From positions 1 to 14,597 of the forward strand of contig JBMOFW010000059.1 in the NCBI GenBank assembly GCA_049318685.1: a stretch of DNA of 14,597 nucleotides, given 5' to 3'. Every line of letters starts with the position of its first letter. Positions within the stretch are counted from its first letter, which is position 1. Both the position numbers and the translations under genes were made by a program. Below the pieces are notes generated by a model, which ran no database searches, was not told the origin of the DNA, and saw nothing but the letters and a program-made list of their open reading frames with translations. Of the stretch, positions 1-7,044 are shown piece after piece. This stretch comes from JAIXWP01 sp049318685. Lineage in GTDB: Bacteria; Bacteroidota; Bacteroidia; Flavobacteriales_D; Sanyastnellaceae.

Positions 1-773
1 ATGATCTCTCCGTGGGCAAATGACCGTGGATCTTCGGTCACCACTTCATAACTGATCTCGTAATGACCGCGCTTGATTCGCTTCATTCGACCAAAAACCA
101 CAGGTCTGCTAAAATCTTTAGCGTATTTCTCAGCGCCATACAACGCTCCGGTTTCTTGCCCCATAAAGTCGATCCAAACGCATTTCTTTGGATTCGATGG
201 ACTTTGGTCGATGGCGAATACCATGGCATTGACTTCATGGGCATTTCGGAGAAAATATTCTCCGGTATCTAAGGTGCGTACCATATGCAAACCGAATTTT
301 CCTCGGCTTTCACGCATTTTCTTATCGAAATAGTCATTGCTCAATTTCTTGTAGATAGCCACTACTTTGATGTCAATGGCCAATGGTCCGGCCATGGCCC
401 AAAGCTCCCAATTGGTATAATGCCCTCCAGTCAAGATGATGGCTTGGCCTTTGGCCGCAAATGCGTTCATCACCTCCGGATTGGTGGTCACAAACCTTTT
501 TTGCGCTTCTTCTTTGGTGATGGAGAAATTTTTAATGCTTTCTACCACCAAATCGCAGAAATGGCGGTAAAATTTACGGCAAATGGCTTTGAGCTCTTGA
601 TCACTCTTTTCCGGAAAACAACGCTTTAAATTGGCCATAACCACTTTTTTGCGGTATGGGATCACGTAATAAAGCATAATGAAGAAAAAATCGGAAATCC
701 GATACAGGATGAAGTAGGGTAGAAGACTTATGGGCTTCAAGACCAAATAATAGAGCAATGCGCTTCCAAACAT
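1..773 (-). CDS. LpxL/HtrB-like lysophospholipid acyltransferase, C-terminus cut by window edge
   Basis: The reading frame is open from an ATG at 773 to the left edge, giving about 257 visible residues; the family is usually near 290-300, so only the C-terminal end is missing. Seen: a hydrophobic N-terminal segment (about residues 5-38) suiting inner-membrane attachment, then GGHYTNWE at 116-123. This holds the HX4E acyltransferase signature (H118, E123), the HX4D/E catalytic motif of the LpxL/LpxM superfamily. A DQSPSNP block (189-195) and a FMGQETGALYG block (203-213) match the substrate-side motifs of these enzymes. Known: relatives move acyl chains from acyl-ACP onto lipid A precursors or other lipids at the cytoplasmic face of the inner membrane. 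Exact acceptor and donor cannot be told here. It starts 17 bases after the stop of the metallo-hydrolase gene, so the two are probably co-transcribed. Family assignment is firm; a role in lipid A late acylation is inferred. Confidence 0.9.
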   Translation of the reverse strand, partial: MFGSALLYYLVLKPISLLPYFILYRISDFFFIMLYYVIPYRKKVVMANLKRCFPEKSDQELKAICRKFYRHFCDLVVESIKNFSITKEEAQKRFVTTNPEVMNAFAAKGQAIILTGGHYTNWELWAMAGPLAIDIKVVAIYKKLSNDYFDKKMRESRGKFGLHMVRTLDTGEYFLRNAHEVNAMVFAIDQSPSNPKKCVWIDFMGQETGALYGAEKYAKDFSRPVVFGRMKRIKRGHYEISYEVVTEDPRSFAHGEI

Positions 774-790
774 GGCGCGAAGGTAAGACT

Positions 791-1564
791 TTAGACTTGA
801 ATGCTGATTTTTAGGCCATCAAAGGCCAAAAAGACGTGGGACGGCAAAATGGATTGAATTTCTTCGTGTAAGCCCAGTTGGTGGCTGATGTGAGTCAAAT
901 AGGCCCTTTCCGGTTTGAGTTCCTCGATTAAGGCCAAAGCTTCGTCTAGGGTGAAGTGGGAAGGGTGAGGTTCTTTTCTTAATGCGTTGAGCACGAGTGT
1001 TTTTGATCCTTTTATTTTTTCCTTTTCTTCTGGGGAAATGTAGTTAGCGTCTGTGATGTATGTAAAATCGCCAATGCGATAGCCAAAAACATCTAATTTG
1101 AGATGAAGTACTTGTACAGGGATAAAAGGTATTCCTTTGATTTCGAACGGACTATTTTCAATAATGTGCATTTCTACTTCAGGAATGCCCGGGTAAGGAT
1201 AGTCCGAAAAGACATAAGCGTACTCTCGTTTCAAAGCTTGATAGACCTGATTGGTACAATACACATTCATTTTTTCTCTTTGCGAGTAATTGAATGCGCG
1301 AATGTCATCCAATCCCGCAATGTGATCTTTGTGCTCGTGGGTAAAAAGCACAGCATGCAAGTGCTGCACGCTCTCGCGCAAGAGCTGTTGTCTGAAATCC
1401 GGTCCGCTATCAATCACCACATTGGTATTTTCTGAAGACACCATGATGGAAGTGCGCAAACGATTGTCGCGAACATCGCTCGAGGTGCAGATTGGGCAAT
1501 GGCACGCGATCACGGGAACCCCTTGTGAGGTGCCCGTACCGAGAAAAGTGATGGTCAGTTCCAT
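791..1564 (-). CDS. PhnP-like metallo-beta-lactamase-fold phosphodiesterase
   Basis: A complete 257-residue MBL-fold hydrolase of the PhnP/COG1235 type. Seen: LGTGTSQGVPV at residues 8-18, a C21-H22-C23-P-I-C26 cluster, the metal-binding HEHKDH motif (H76, H78, D80, H81), H154, D172 in the YITDAN segment, and H225 in YLTHISH. These fit a two-metal active site plus the extra structural zinc site (three Cys and one His) known from PhnP. Known: PhnP opens 5-phosphoribosyl 1,2-cyclic phosphate in the C-P lyase pathway. No other phosphonate genes are visible, so the substrate may be another cyclic or diester phosphate. The ATG at 1564 gives the expected family N-terminus (MELTITFLGTG). It is divergent from the radical SAM gene across 43 bases, and the acyltransferase gene follows 17 bases downstream. 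Fold assignment is secure; substrate is unknown. Confidence 0.9.
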   Translation of the reverse strand: MELTITFLGTGTSQGVPVIACHCPICTSSDVRDNRLRTSIMVSSENTNVVIDSGPDFRQQLLRESVQHLHAVLFTHEHKDHIAGLDDIRAFNYSQREKMNVYCTNQVYQALKREYAYVFSDYPYPGIPEVEMHIIENSPFEIKGIPFIPVQVLHLKLDVFGYRIGDFTYITDANYISPEEKEKIKGSKTLVLNALRKEPHPSHFTLDEALALIEELKPERAYLTHISHQLGLHEEIQSILPSHVFLAFDGLKISIQV

Positions 1565-1594
1565 AGAATTGCGGGGATGAAATTAGGCAATCTA

Positions 1595-1602
1595 TACCTT
1601 TG
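1595..1602 (+). promoter_or_regulatory. Bacteroidota-type -7 promoter element for the radical SAM gene
   Basis: TACCTTTG matches the Bacteroidota housekeeping -7 consensus TAnnTTTG at every defined position. It ends only 5 bases before the ATG at 1608. A TTG at 1569-1571 could be the -33 element, but the 23-base spacing is long. Transcription starting 5-8 bases past this box would give a leaderless or nearly leaderless mRNA. No ribosome-binding purine tract lies between the box and the ATG. Confidence 0.6.
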
Positions 1603-1607
1603 CACCA

Positions 1608-2921
1608 ATGAAGAAATCGTTACATCCTCGAAAAGTACCGTACATGGTGTATGCCGATGCGGAAGGAAATATATTTGAAGACACGCGCTTTGAGGCGGTC
1701 GGACGCTCGGGCTACAATGTTTACCCGTTGCAACCAGAAGATTTTATTGAACTTCCTTATGGAAGCGATATGTTCACTTTGCCGGGCCGTCGCCCTTATG
1801 GCCTCAATCTCGAAACGGGAGAATTTGACGTAATTGAAGATGTTCAGGCTGTGGCGGCGTTGATTTCGCCGGCACATACACAAACGTACATCGCCGCTTT
1901 CGGAACAGATGAAAATGATGCACCGACCTTGCCGTTGTACGCGTATACCGTGATCGGTTGGTTGGATGATAAATTCTATTGCACCGCTTTGCGCATCGAT
2001 CCAGATGATCGCCAAGATTTGGAACATTTCGATCAAGATTTTATCGTTCAAAAAACGATGGAACGCATGGCAAAATTTCCAGAGAATCGATTGATTCAAC
2101 ATCTCGGAGGCAATTGCAGTATGCGCTATTGCTGTCCTGCTGCCCGCAATTTTTTCTTAGATCGATGGGAATGTCCGATTCCGGTTTCACCAGCTTGCAA
2201 TAGCAATTGCATTGGATGCATCAGCTTTCAGCCAGATGAACACGAGATTCAATCATCGCAAGATCGCTTGACCTTTATTCCAACGGTGGATGAAATAGTG
2301 GAGTTTACCGTTCCGCATTTGGAAAAAGCGCCACGCGCTATCGTCAGCTTTGGACAAGGCTGTGAAGGTGAACCGTTGTTAGTTTGGCAACTCATTCGTG
2401 ATGCGATAAAAAAGATTCGGACATATACCGATCGAGGCATCATCAATATCAATACGAATGGGTCAAAACCGGCAGCAGTGGAAGAACTTTGTCAAGCGGG
2501 ATTGAATAGTATTCGCGTGAGCACGAATAGCGCATTGAAGCATATTTATGAAGCGTATTACTTGCCCAATAATTATAAGTTTGAAGATATCCGCGATTCA
2601 GCGCGCATCGTTCGTAGTCACGGCGGATGGGCGAGTATCAATTATTTTACGTTTCCAGGAATGACTGACCAACGCGCGGAGTATGAAGCACTGCGGGAGT
2701 TTATTCGGTATGCCGATGTGACCATGATCCAATGGCGCAATTTCAATATTGATCCCGATTGGTATTTGGCCAAATTGAATATTACCGAATTGGAAGAGGG
2801 CATAGGCATCAAAGAAATGATGGGTTTGATTAAAAAAGAATTCCCTCATTTGGCTTATGGTTATTTCAATCCACCGAAGGAAGTGCAAGAAGACTATTTC
2901 TTAAAACGATCTACGCTTTAA
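1608..2921 (+). CDS. Radical SAM protein of unknown function with a long N-terminal domain
   Basis: A 437-residue protein. Seen: the radical SAM cluster motif CX3CX2C at C197, C201 and C204 (CNSNCIGC), followed by GQGCEGEPLL at 249-258 (the GGEP-like SAM contact), ININTNGS at 279-286 and a TIM-barrel-like pattern to the end. The cluster lies unusually far from the N-terminus. The first 165 residues hold a separate domain with YADAEGNIFED (15-25) and FTLPGRRPYGLNLETGEF (56-73), which I recall from a widespread group of uncharacterised radical SAM proteins. Between the two parts are four further cysteines (C170, C175, C176, C189) that could hold a second iron-sulfur cluster; this is inference. 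The DUF2459 gene follows after 6 bases, so they likely share a transcript. The chosen ATG sits just behind an exact -7 box. No SPASM domain is visible at the C-terminus. Reaction and substrate are unknown. Confidence 0.88.
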   Translation: MKKSLHPRKVPYMVYADAEGNIFEDTRFEAVGRSGYNVYPLQPEDFIELPYGSDMFTLPGRRPYGLNLETGEFDVIEDVQAVAALISPAHTQTYIAAFGTDENDAPTLPLYAYTVIGWLDDKFYCTALRIDPDDRQDLEHFDQDFIVQKTMERMAKFPENRLIQHLGGNCSMRYCCPAARNFFLDRWECPIPVSPACNSNCIGCISFQPDEHEIQSSQDRLTFIPTVDEIVEFTVPHLEKAPRAIVSFGQGCEGEPLLVWQLIRDAIKKIRTYTDRGIININTNGSKPAAVEELCQAGLNSIRVSTNSALKHIYEAYYLPNNYKFEDIRDSARIVRSHGGWASINYFTFPGMTDQRAEYEALREFIRYADVTMIQWRNFNIDPDWYLAKLNITELEEGIGIKEMMGLIKKEFPHLAYGYFNPPKEVQEDYFLKRSTL

Positions 2922-2927
2922 GCATCC

Positions 2928-3578
2928 ATGAAAAGAGTATTGCGCATTATCATTAAAACGGTTGTGGGTGTATTGCTCTTTCTATTGCTCTACGTCGGTA
3001 TCGCTTTTCTTTTTTCCAAAATAGAAGTATCTGGTCATCCAGATTCAACGGGAACGATTGCCGTATGGACCTCGTCGAATGGTACGCACACAGATATTAT
3101 TGTGCCAGTGAGAAATGCACAGATGGATTGGAGAACATTTGTTTCTCCGATCGATACACGAGCTGCTGATAGTTCATTGCAGTATGTGTCGTTTGGTTGG
3201 GGCGATAAAACTTTTTTTCTCAATACACCCAATTGGTCAGATTTAAAAGTATCTACCGCATTGAATGCCGCACTCGGGTTGGGAGAAGGCGCAATGCACG
3301 TCACCTATACCAGCAATCCGGAATACAACACCTCTTGGAAAAAAATGCTTTTGAATGAAGCGCAATATCAATCGTTGATTGCGTATATCCGTTCTGGTTT
3401 TACACAGACAGAAAAGGGCGTAGTTGTGATTCCAACTGAAGCACGTTACGGGGACAATGATGCTTTTTACGCTTCGAATTTCACGTACTCTTTATTTTAC
3501 ACTTGCAATACATGGACACACGATGGACTAGCGGCTGCCGATCAAGCCCACTGTCCCTGGACCGTCCTCGCCCCTTAA
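2928..3578 (+). CDS. DUF2459 / TIGR02117 family membrane-anchored protein
   Basis: A 216-residue protein with one strong N-terminal membrane segment (about residues 5-30) and no clear cleavage site, so most of it is probably periplasmic and anchored. Seen: HTDIIVPV at 54-61, FGWGDKTFFLNTP at 89-101, a small-residue LNAALGLGEGAMHV stretch (112-125), and YTCNTWTHDGL near the end (C193, H198). These blocks are characteristic of DUF2459/TIGR02117, a family first noted near urease genes in other bacteria and lacking a defined activity. The spaced H54, C193 and H198 could suggest a thiol hydrolase site, but that is inference only. The tail stops soon after CPWTVLAP, where I recall relatives continuing with a WTP-type motif and a few more residues. 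It lies 6 bases after the radical SAM gene and converges with the GH20 gene. Confidence 0.82.
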   Translation: MKRVLRIIIKTVVGVLLFLLLYVGIAFLFSKIEVSGHPDSTGTIAVWTSSNGTHTDIIVPVRNAQMDWRTFVSPIDTRAADSSLQYVSFGWGDKTFFLNTPNWSDLKVSTALNAALGLGEGAMHVTYTSNPEYNTSWKKMLLNEAQYQSLIAYIRSGFTQTEKGVVVIPTEARYGDNDAFYASNFTYSLFYTCNTWTHDGLAAADQAHCPWTVLAP

Positions 3579-3579
3579 C

Positions 3580-3607
3580 CCTCACTCCTCATTCCTCACT
3601 CCTCCAC
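3580..3607. repeat. Heptameric tandem repeat at a convergent gene junction
   Basis: Four consecutive 7-base units: CCTCACT (3580), CCTCATT (3587), CCTCACT (3594) and the decayed CCTCCAC (3601). On the minus strand the first three read as AGTGAGG or AATGAGG, each with a TGA (first bases at 3598, 3591 and 3584), covering all three frames. The TGA at 3598-3596 is the actual stop codon of the GH20 gene, so the array overlaps that gene's last codons. No hairpin with a T-run is visible here. Confidence 0.75.
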
Positions 3608-5896
3608 TACTACTTCATCAATAAACAACCAGCTCGGTTCGCCTACGGCATCGTGCCAAGTGGGGCAAGGACCAATGCTCTTCGCGGTCATTTTGATATA
3701 GCGTGCTTGAATGGTATTGGGCAGGGTGTAGCTATATGGAACAGCGAATTCACCTTTCTGTTCGGCTTTTACATCAGTCACAATCGTGATAATCGATTTC
3801 CACGTTTTTCCATCATCGCTGTATTCAAATGACACAAACTCTGGTCTGAAAATCCATGCATTGGCATAGTGAAAAAATCGGGTGGATAATTTAGAAATAG
3901 AAGCGAGGCTATTCAAATCCAACACGATTTCAAAATCGACGCCTTGTTGCGCTTGCCAATGGCCGTCGCGAAAATCGTTGCTGCCTATGATACCATTGGT
4001 CACGGCTTGCTGACCGCCGCCAGTATAGTATTTACTCGGTGTGTAATTGAGTTGCGGAACGACACCAACACCCCGGTGCGGATGGATATTTAATCGAAAT
4101 GCAGATGGATATGTCTTTCCGGTAGTAGAAGTGGCGGTGACAACGAACTCCGTTGGAGTTTTGGTTATGACGCTGTCCGGCCATTCCACGAATGGTTTGT
4201 TTTCATCGATCGTATAATTCAGTTTCAAATCTTCGGGTGTGCGATTGATTTTAACAGTGATACTTTGATCATTGTTGATCTTTGTTTCGAAGTCTACGGG
4301 AACGGTTTCGAAACCATAATTGATACCGAGCACATCCCAGCGTTTGTAGTGCTTTTGAATGCGGGTTTTGAATTCACTAAATTGTCTATTTTCATGGTAA
4401 GTCCAGAGCACTTCGGCCAGAGCGGGCATGCGAGGAAAGATGCGTTGATCGACGATCTCTTGAGGGGCATGTTCTGTCCACATATTGCACTCCGCGCCTT
4501 TGATGTATTCGAATCCTACTTTCTTTAATGAGTCGGGAATGGGGTCAAAGGCATACACTTTTTCCATGTCAATGCTTTGTAGTCCGTAATCGAAATAACA
4601 ATGCGAAGTAGGCGACATGATGGCGCCGTGTTTGGCTTTGGCTGCTGAAATGCCGCCTTCCATGCCTCGCCAAGATTGAATCATGGCATCTGCGGGAATA
4701 CCTCCTTCCAAAATTTCGTCCCATCCGATTATGCTCTTGTTATGTTTTGCTAGAATGGAGGCAACGCGTTCGATGAAATAGGTTTGCAATTCGGCTTCGT
4801 TTTTTAGTCCTTCTTTTTTGATACGCGCTTGGCATTTATCACAATGTTCCCATCGGTATTTGGGTGCCTCATCACCGCCGATGTGGACGTATGGTCCCGG
4901 AAAGAGTGCGCACACTTCATCGAGCACTTTTTCCATAAATACAAACGTCTCTTCGCTACCAGCGCAATAGATATCCTTAAAAACACCCCATTCATTTTCG
5001 ACTTCGATTTGTTCGCCGGTGCAGCTCAACCAAGGATAGGAGGCAATAGCAGCGACACTGTGCCCGGGCAATTCGATTTCTGGAATGATGGTGATATGAC
5101 GCGTTGAGGCATATTGAACAATATCGCGAATCTGGTCTTTGGTGTAAAAACCTCCATATATACTTCCGTCTTCTTCTTTTCGCCAAGCGCCTACTTCGGT
5201 GAGTTTGGGATAGGCATCGATTTGAATGCGCCATCCTTGGTCCTCGGTCAAATGCCAATGCAGTACATTCATTTTGTATAAAGCCAAAAGGTCGATGTAT
5301 TTTTTAATAAAATCGACACTCATAAAATGTCGACAACAATCGAGCAACATACCTCGGTGTTCGAAATAAGATTTATCTCGGATTAAGCAGCAGGGAATGG
5401 CATGCGGCAACATGATCCTCTTTGCATCAAGCATTTGGGTAAGTGACATGGTGGCATAGAACACACCAACCGCGTAGGGCGCAGTAACCGCAATGGCGCG
5501 TTCATCGATATTGATCGTATAGCTTTCATCTTTTTTGTTGACCTGCGTAATGAGGCGCTCACTCAATTGTTTCATGGATGCAGGGTCCACAAAGGGTTGT
5601 TCTTTTTGGGTGGCATTAAAAAGAATGTAATTCGCATCGGGTGTCCATGACTCGATGGTTTCGACTGTGTATGGATGTCCGGAAATGGATTGGAGATGCG
5701 CGGCAAAGAGAGTAGCCTCGTTGATACAGGTTTTAGAGGCCAATATGCGCGTCTCTTTGGTGAGATTAAAAACGCCTGATTTAAGGCTGAATTCGGCCGG
5801 TTGGGGAATAATAGAAAAGATGGATTGCGATAGGGCAGGAGCTACAATCGCAAAAAAGAGGAACAGTACAAGTCCGTTATTTTTCGAAAACATCAT
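3596..5896 (-). CDS. Secreted GH20 beta-N-acetylhexosaminidase with discoidin-like C-terminal domain
   Basis: From the ATG at 5896 this is 766 residues. Signal peptide: a hydrophobic stretch ending APALSQ, probable cleavage near residue 22-24, so it acts in the periplasm or outside the cell. Residues about 25-165 match the GH20 N-terminal domain. The catalytic barrel follows, with HRGMLLDCCRHF (about 180-191), WHLTEDQGWR (214-223), and HIGGDE, whose D342-E343 pair is the GH20 catalytic couple of substrate-assisted hydrolysis. Residues about 550-607 look like the chitobiase C-terminal Ig-like region, and about 615-766 like an F5/8-type (discoidin) module (FEIVLDLN, FEYSDDGKTW). It removes terminal N-acetylhexosamine residues from chitin, glycan or peptidoglycan-derived oligomers; the exact substrate is unknown. 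The frame is open to 5995, but the secretion signal makes 5896 or 5893 the likely start. That start overlaps the upstream gene by 17-20 bases, implying coupled translation. No type IX sorting domain is seen. Confidence 0.93.
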   Translation of the reverse strand: MMFSKNNGLVLFLFFAIVAPALSQSIFSIIPQPAEFSLKSGVFNLTKETRILASKTCINEATLFAAHLQSISGHPYTVETIESWTPDANYILFNATQKEQPFVDPASMKQLSERLITQVNKKDESYTINIDERAIAVTAPYAVGVFYATMSLTQMLDAKRIMLPHAIPCCLIRDKSYFEHRGMLLDCCRHFMSVDFIKKYIDLLALYKMNVLHWHLTEDQGWRIQIDAYPKLTEVGAWRKEEDGSIYGGFYTKDQIRDIVQYASTRHITIIPEIELPGHSVAAIASYPWLSCTGEQIEVENEWGVFKDIYCAGSEETFVFMEKVLDEVCALFPGPYVHIGGDEAPKYRWEHCDKCQARIKKEGLKNEAELQTYFIERVASILAKHNKSIIGWDEILEGGIPADAMIQSWRGMEGGISAAKAKHGAIMSPTSHCYFDYGLQSIDMEKVYAFDPIPDSLKKVGFEYIKGAECNMWTEHAPQEIVDQRIFPRMPALAEVLWTYHENRQFSEFKTRIQKHYKRWDVLGINYGFETVPVDFETKINNDQSITVKINRTPEDLKLNYTIDENKPFVEWPDSVITKTPTEFVVTATSTTGKTYPSAFRLNIHPHRGVGVVPQLNYTPSKYYTGGGQQAVTNGIIGSNDFRDGHWQAQQGVDFEIVLDLNSLASISKLSTRFFHYANAWIFRPEFVSFEYSDDGKTWKSIITIVTDVKAEQKGEFAVPYSYTLPNTIQARYIKMTAKSIGPCPTWHDAVGEPSWLFIDEVVVEE

Positions 5897-6221
5897 CGAG
5901 TGGATCTTCAGATTGAAGTGGAACAAAATGGTTGAAAGCACCCAAGAAGCGATAGTCGCCTTTGGGAGTCTGAAGTGTGAAAATGCTACAAACAAAATAG
6001 TTGTCGCGATTGGTCATTTTTTCAGCGAGGTCGACGGCAAAACTCTTGCTCTCTTGCGCCGCCATGGCCAATAGAGGATTGTCTAAATGTTCATCAAATT
6101 CTTGTTGCAGACGCGTTTCAACTTCATTGTTGAAATCGGCTTGCGTGGGATTCGTAAAGGCAGCAAAAATTAATGCGGCAATAAAGAGCGCGAATCCAAT
6201 TCGAAAAATAAGTCGAATCAT
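5877..6221 (-). CDS. Small membrane-anchored protein, DUF4359-like
   Basis: A 114-residue protein with an N-terminal hydrophobic helix (about residues 4-22) directly followed by TNPTQADFNNEV, then a helical acidic stretch, RDNYFVCSIFTLQTP (about 72-86) and FLGAFNHFVPL (92-102). The TNP-x-x-x-(D/Y)F block after the membrane segment and the NY-x-x-x-SIF...GxF pattern resemble DUF4359 proteins, which have no assigned function; this comes from recalled family features and is moderately sure. The main body probably faces the periplasm. It begins 2 bases after the rsmE stop and overlaps the start of the GH20 gene, placing it in the middle of a tight three-gene operon. The spacing makes it a real gene despite its size. 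It may assist envelope or glycan metabolism with the hexosaminidase, but nothing in the sequence shows that. Confidence 0.75.
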   Translation of the reverse strand: MIRLIFRIGFALFIAALIFAAFTNPTQADFNNEVETRLQQEFDEHLDNPLLAMAAQESKSFAVDLAEKMTNRDNYFVCSIFTLQTPKGDYRFLGAFNHFVPLQSEDPLDDVFEK

Positions 6222-6223
6222 GT

Positions 6224-6922
6224 TTATTGTTGAATAAGTTGATACGTATGCACTGCTGCTAAGCCGGCAGTCTCGGTGCGTAATCTGGCTTCTCCCAAAC
6301 TTACGGCAATAAATCCATGTTGACGAGCGGTTTCAATTTCTTTGGGAGAAAAATCGCCTTCAGGGCCAATGGCGATGAAAGCGGTTTTTCCTTTCTGAAT
6401 GGCTTCTTTGAGAAGTATTTTGGATGCATCATCAGCACAATGAGCAATGCATTTTATTTCTTCATCCAGCGTAGGCATGAGTGCAGACCATTCGGTCAAT
6501 TCACTAATTTCGGGCAACCACGCTTTTCGACTTTGTTTGAGCGCCGCGATGGCAACGCGCACAAGGCGTTCATTCTTCAAAATAGCGCGCTCTGAGTGAT
6601 CGCATTTGATGACGGAGATTTTATCAATTCCTATTTCAACCGCCTTTTCCACAAACCATTCAAGACGATCCGTGTTTTTGGTAGGCGCAATGGCTAAATG
6701 AAGGCAGTTCTTTGTTTTTGGGTAAAACAAGGATGAGTGAACTTGCAATGAGGTTTGTTTTTTCTCTTCATGCACAATGCAGGTGAAAATGGTACCTTGT
6801 CCGTCTGAAACCAAGACAAGTTCTCCATTTTTGAGACGAAGAGCGCGGATATGACGTTGTTCTTCCTCATTGGGAGTAAAGAAATCATTCGTGATTTTTT
6901 CGGGATAAAACAGCATTTGCAT
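6224..6922 (-). CDS. rsmE: 16S rRNA (uracil(1498)-N(3))-methyltransferase RsmE
   Basis: A complete 232-residue SPOUT-class methyltransferase. Seen: an N-terminal PUA-like RNA-binding part with HIRALRL (24-30), APTKNTDRLEWFVEKAVEIG (79-98), SERA (110-113), AALKQSRKAWLPEI (126-139), and the SAM-binding trefoil-knot blocks IGPEGDFS (185-192), VSLGEARLRTETAG (207-220) and AVHTYQ (223-228). It methylates N3 of U1498 in helix 44 of 16S rRNA in the cytoplasm using S-adenosylmethionine. Length and motif order are normal for the family. The ATG at 6922 lies 4 bases behind a near-consensus -7 box, which supports this start. The next ATG, two codons in, is possible. It is the first gene of the operon with the DUF4359-like and GH20 genes, and is divergent from the histidine kinase. 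Confidence 0.96.
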   Translation of the reverse strand: MQMLFYPEKITNDFFTPNEEEQRHIRALRLKNGELVLVSDGQGTIFTCIVHEEKKQTSLQVHSSLFYPKTKNCLHLAIAPTKNTDRLEWFVEKAVEIGIDKISVIKCDHSERAILKNERLVRVAIAALKQSRKAWLPEISELTEWSALMPTLDEEIKCIAHCADDASKILLKEAIQKGKTAFIAIGPEGDFSPKEIETARQHGFIAVSLGEARLRTETAGLAAVHTYQLIQQ

Positions 6923-6926
6923 GGTG

Positions 6927-6934
6927 CAAAGAAA
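6927..6934 (-). promoter_or_regulatory. Near-consensus -7 element for rsmE
   Basis: On the minus strand the sequence is TTTCTTTG, matching five of the six defined positions of TAnnTTTG. It continues as CACC directly into the ATG at 6922. The nine bases CTTTGCACC are identical to those before the radical SAM start (1598-1606). No convincing -33 element was found at the usual spacing. As with that gene, the predicted transcript would have almost no leader. Confidence 0.45.
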
Positions 6935-7016
6935 GAAAAGAAATGCTCGGAACTAGCACATTCAAACAGAAATACATTTTGGCTTAATCTGTGGCGCACA
7001 GCATTGGTTTTATGCC

Positions 7017-7024
7017 TATCTTAG
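7017..7024 (+). promoter_or_regulatory. Possible -7 element for the histidine kinase
   Basis: TATCTTAG differs from TAnnTTTG at one defined position. It is the best promoter-like sequence in the 122-base divergent region between rsmE and the kinase. Transcription from it would begin around 7029-7032, which excludes the upstream GTG (6991) and ATG (7012, 7027) as starts and favours the ATG at 7045. No matching -33 TTG is seen at the expected distance, so this is tentative. Confidence 0.35.
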
Positions 7025-7044
7025 CTATGCGTTACAACAAGCAC

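Noticed and set aside
285..629. Plus-strand frame of 114 codons at the left edge
   Set aside because: It is antisense to the acyltransferase, whose catalytic HX4E and other family motifs read on the minus strand across the same bases.
1620..2102. Minus-strand frame of 160 codons inside the radical SAM gene
   Set aside because: It lies entirely opposite a gene with clear family motifs, has no recognisable domain and no promoter.
5897..5995. Upstream extension of the GH20 gene by 33 codons to the ATG at 5995
   Set aside because: It would place the signal peptide inside the protein and increase the overlap with the preceding gene to about 120 bases. The ATG pair at 5896/5893 gives a normal signal peptide and a normal operon overlap.
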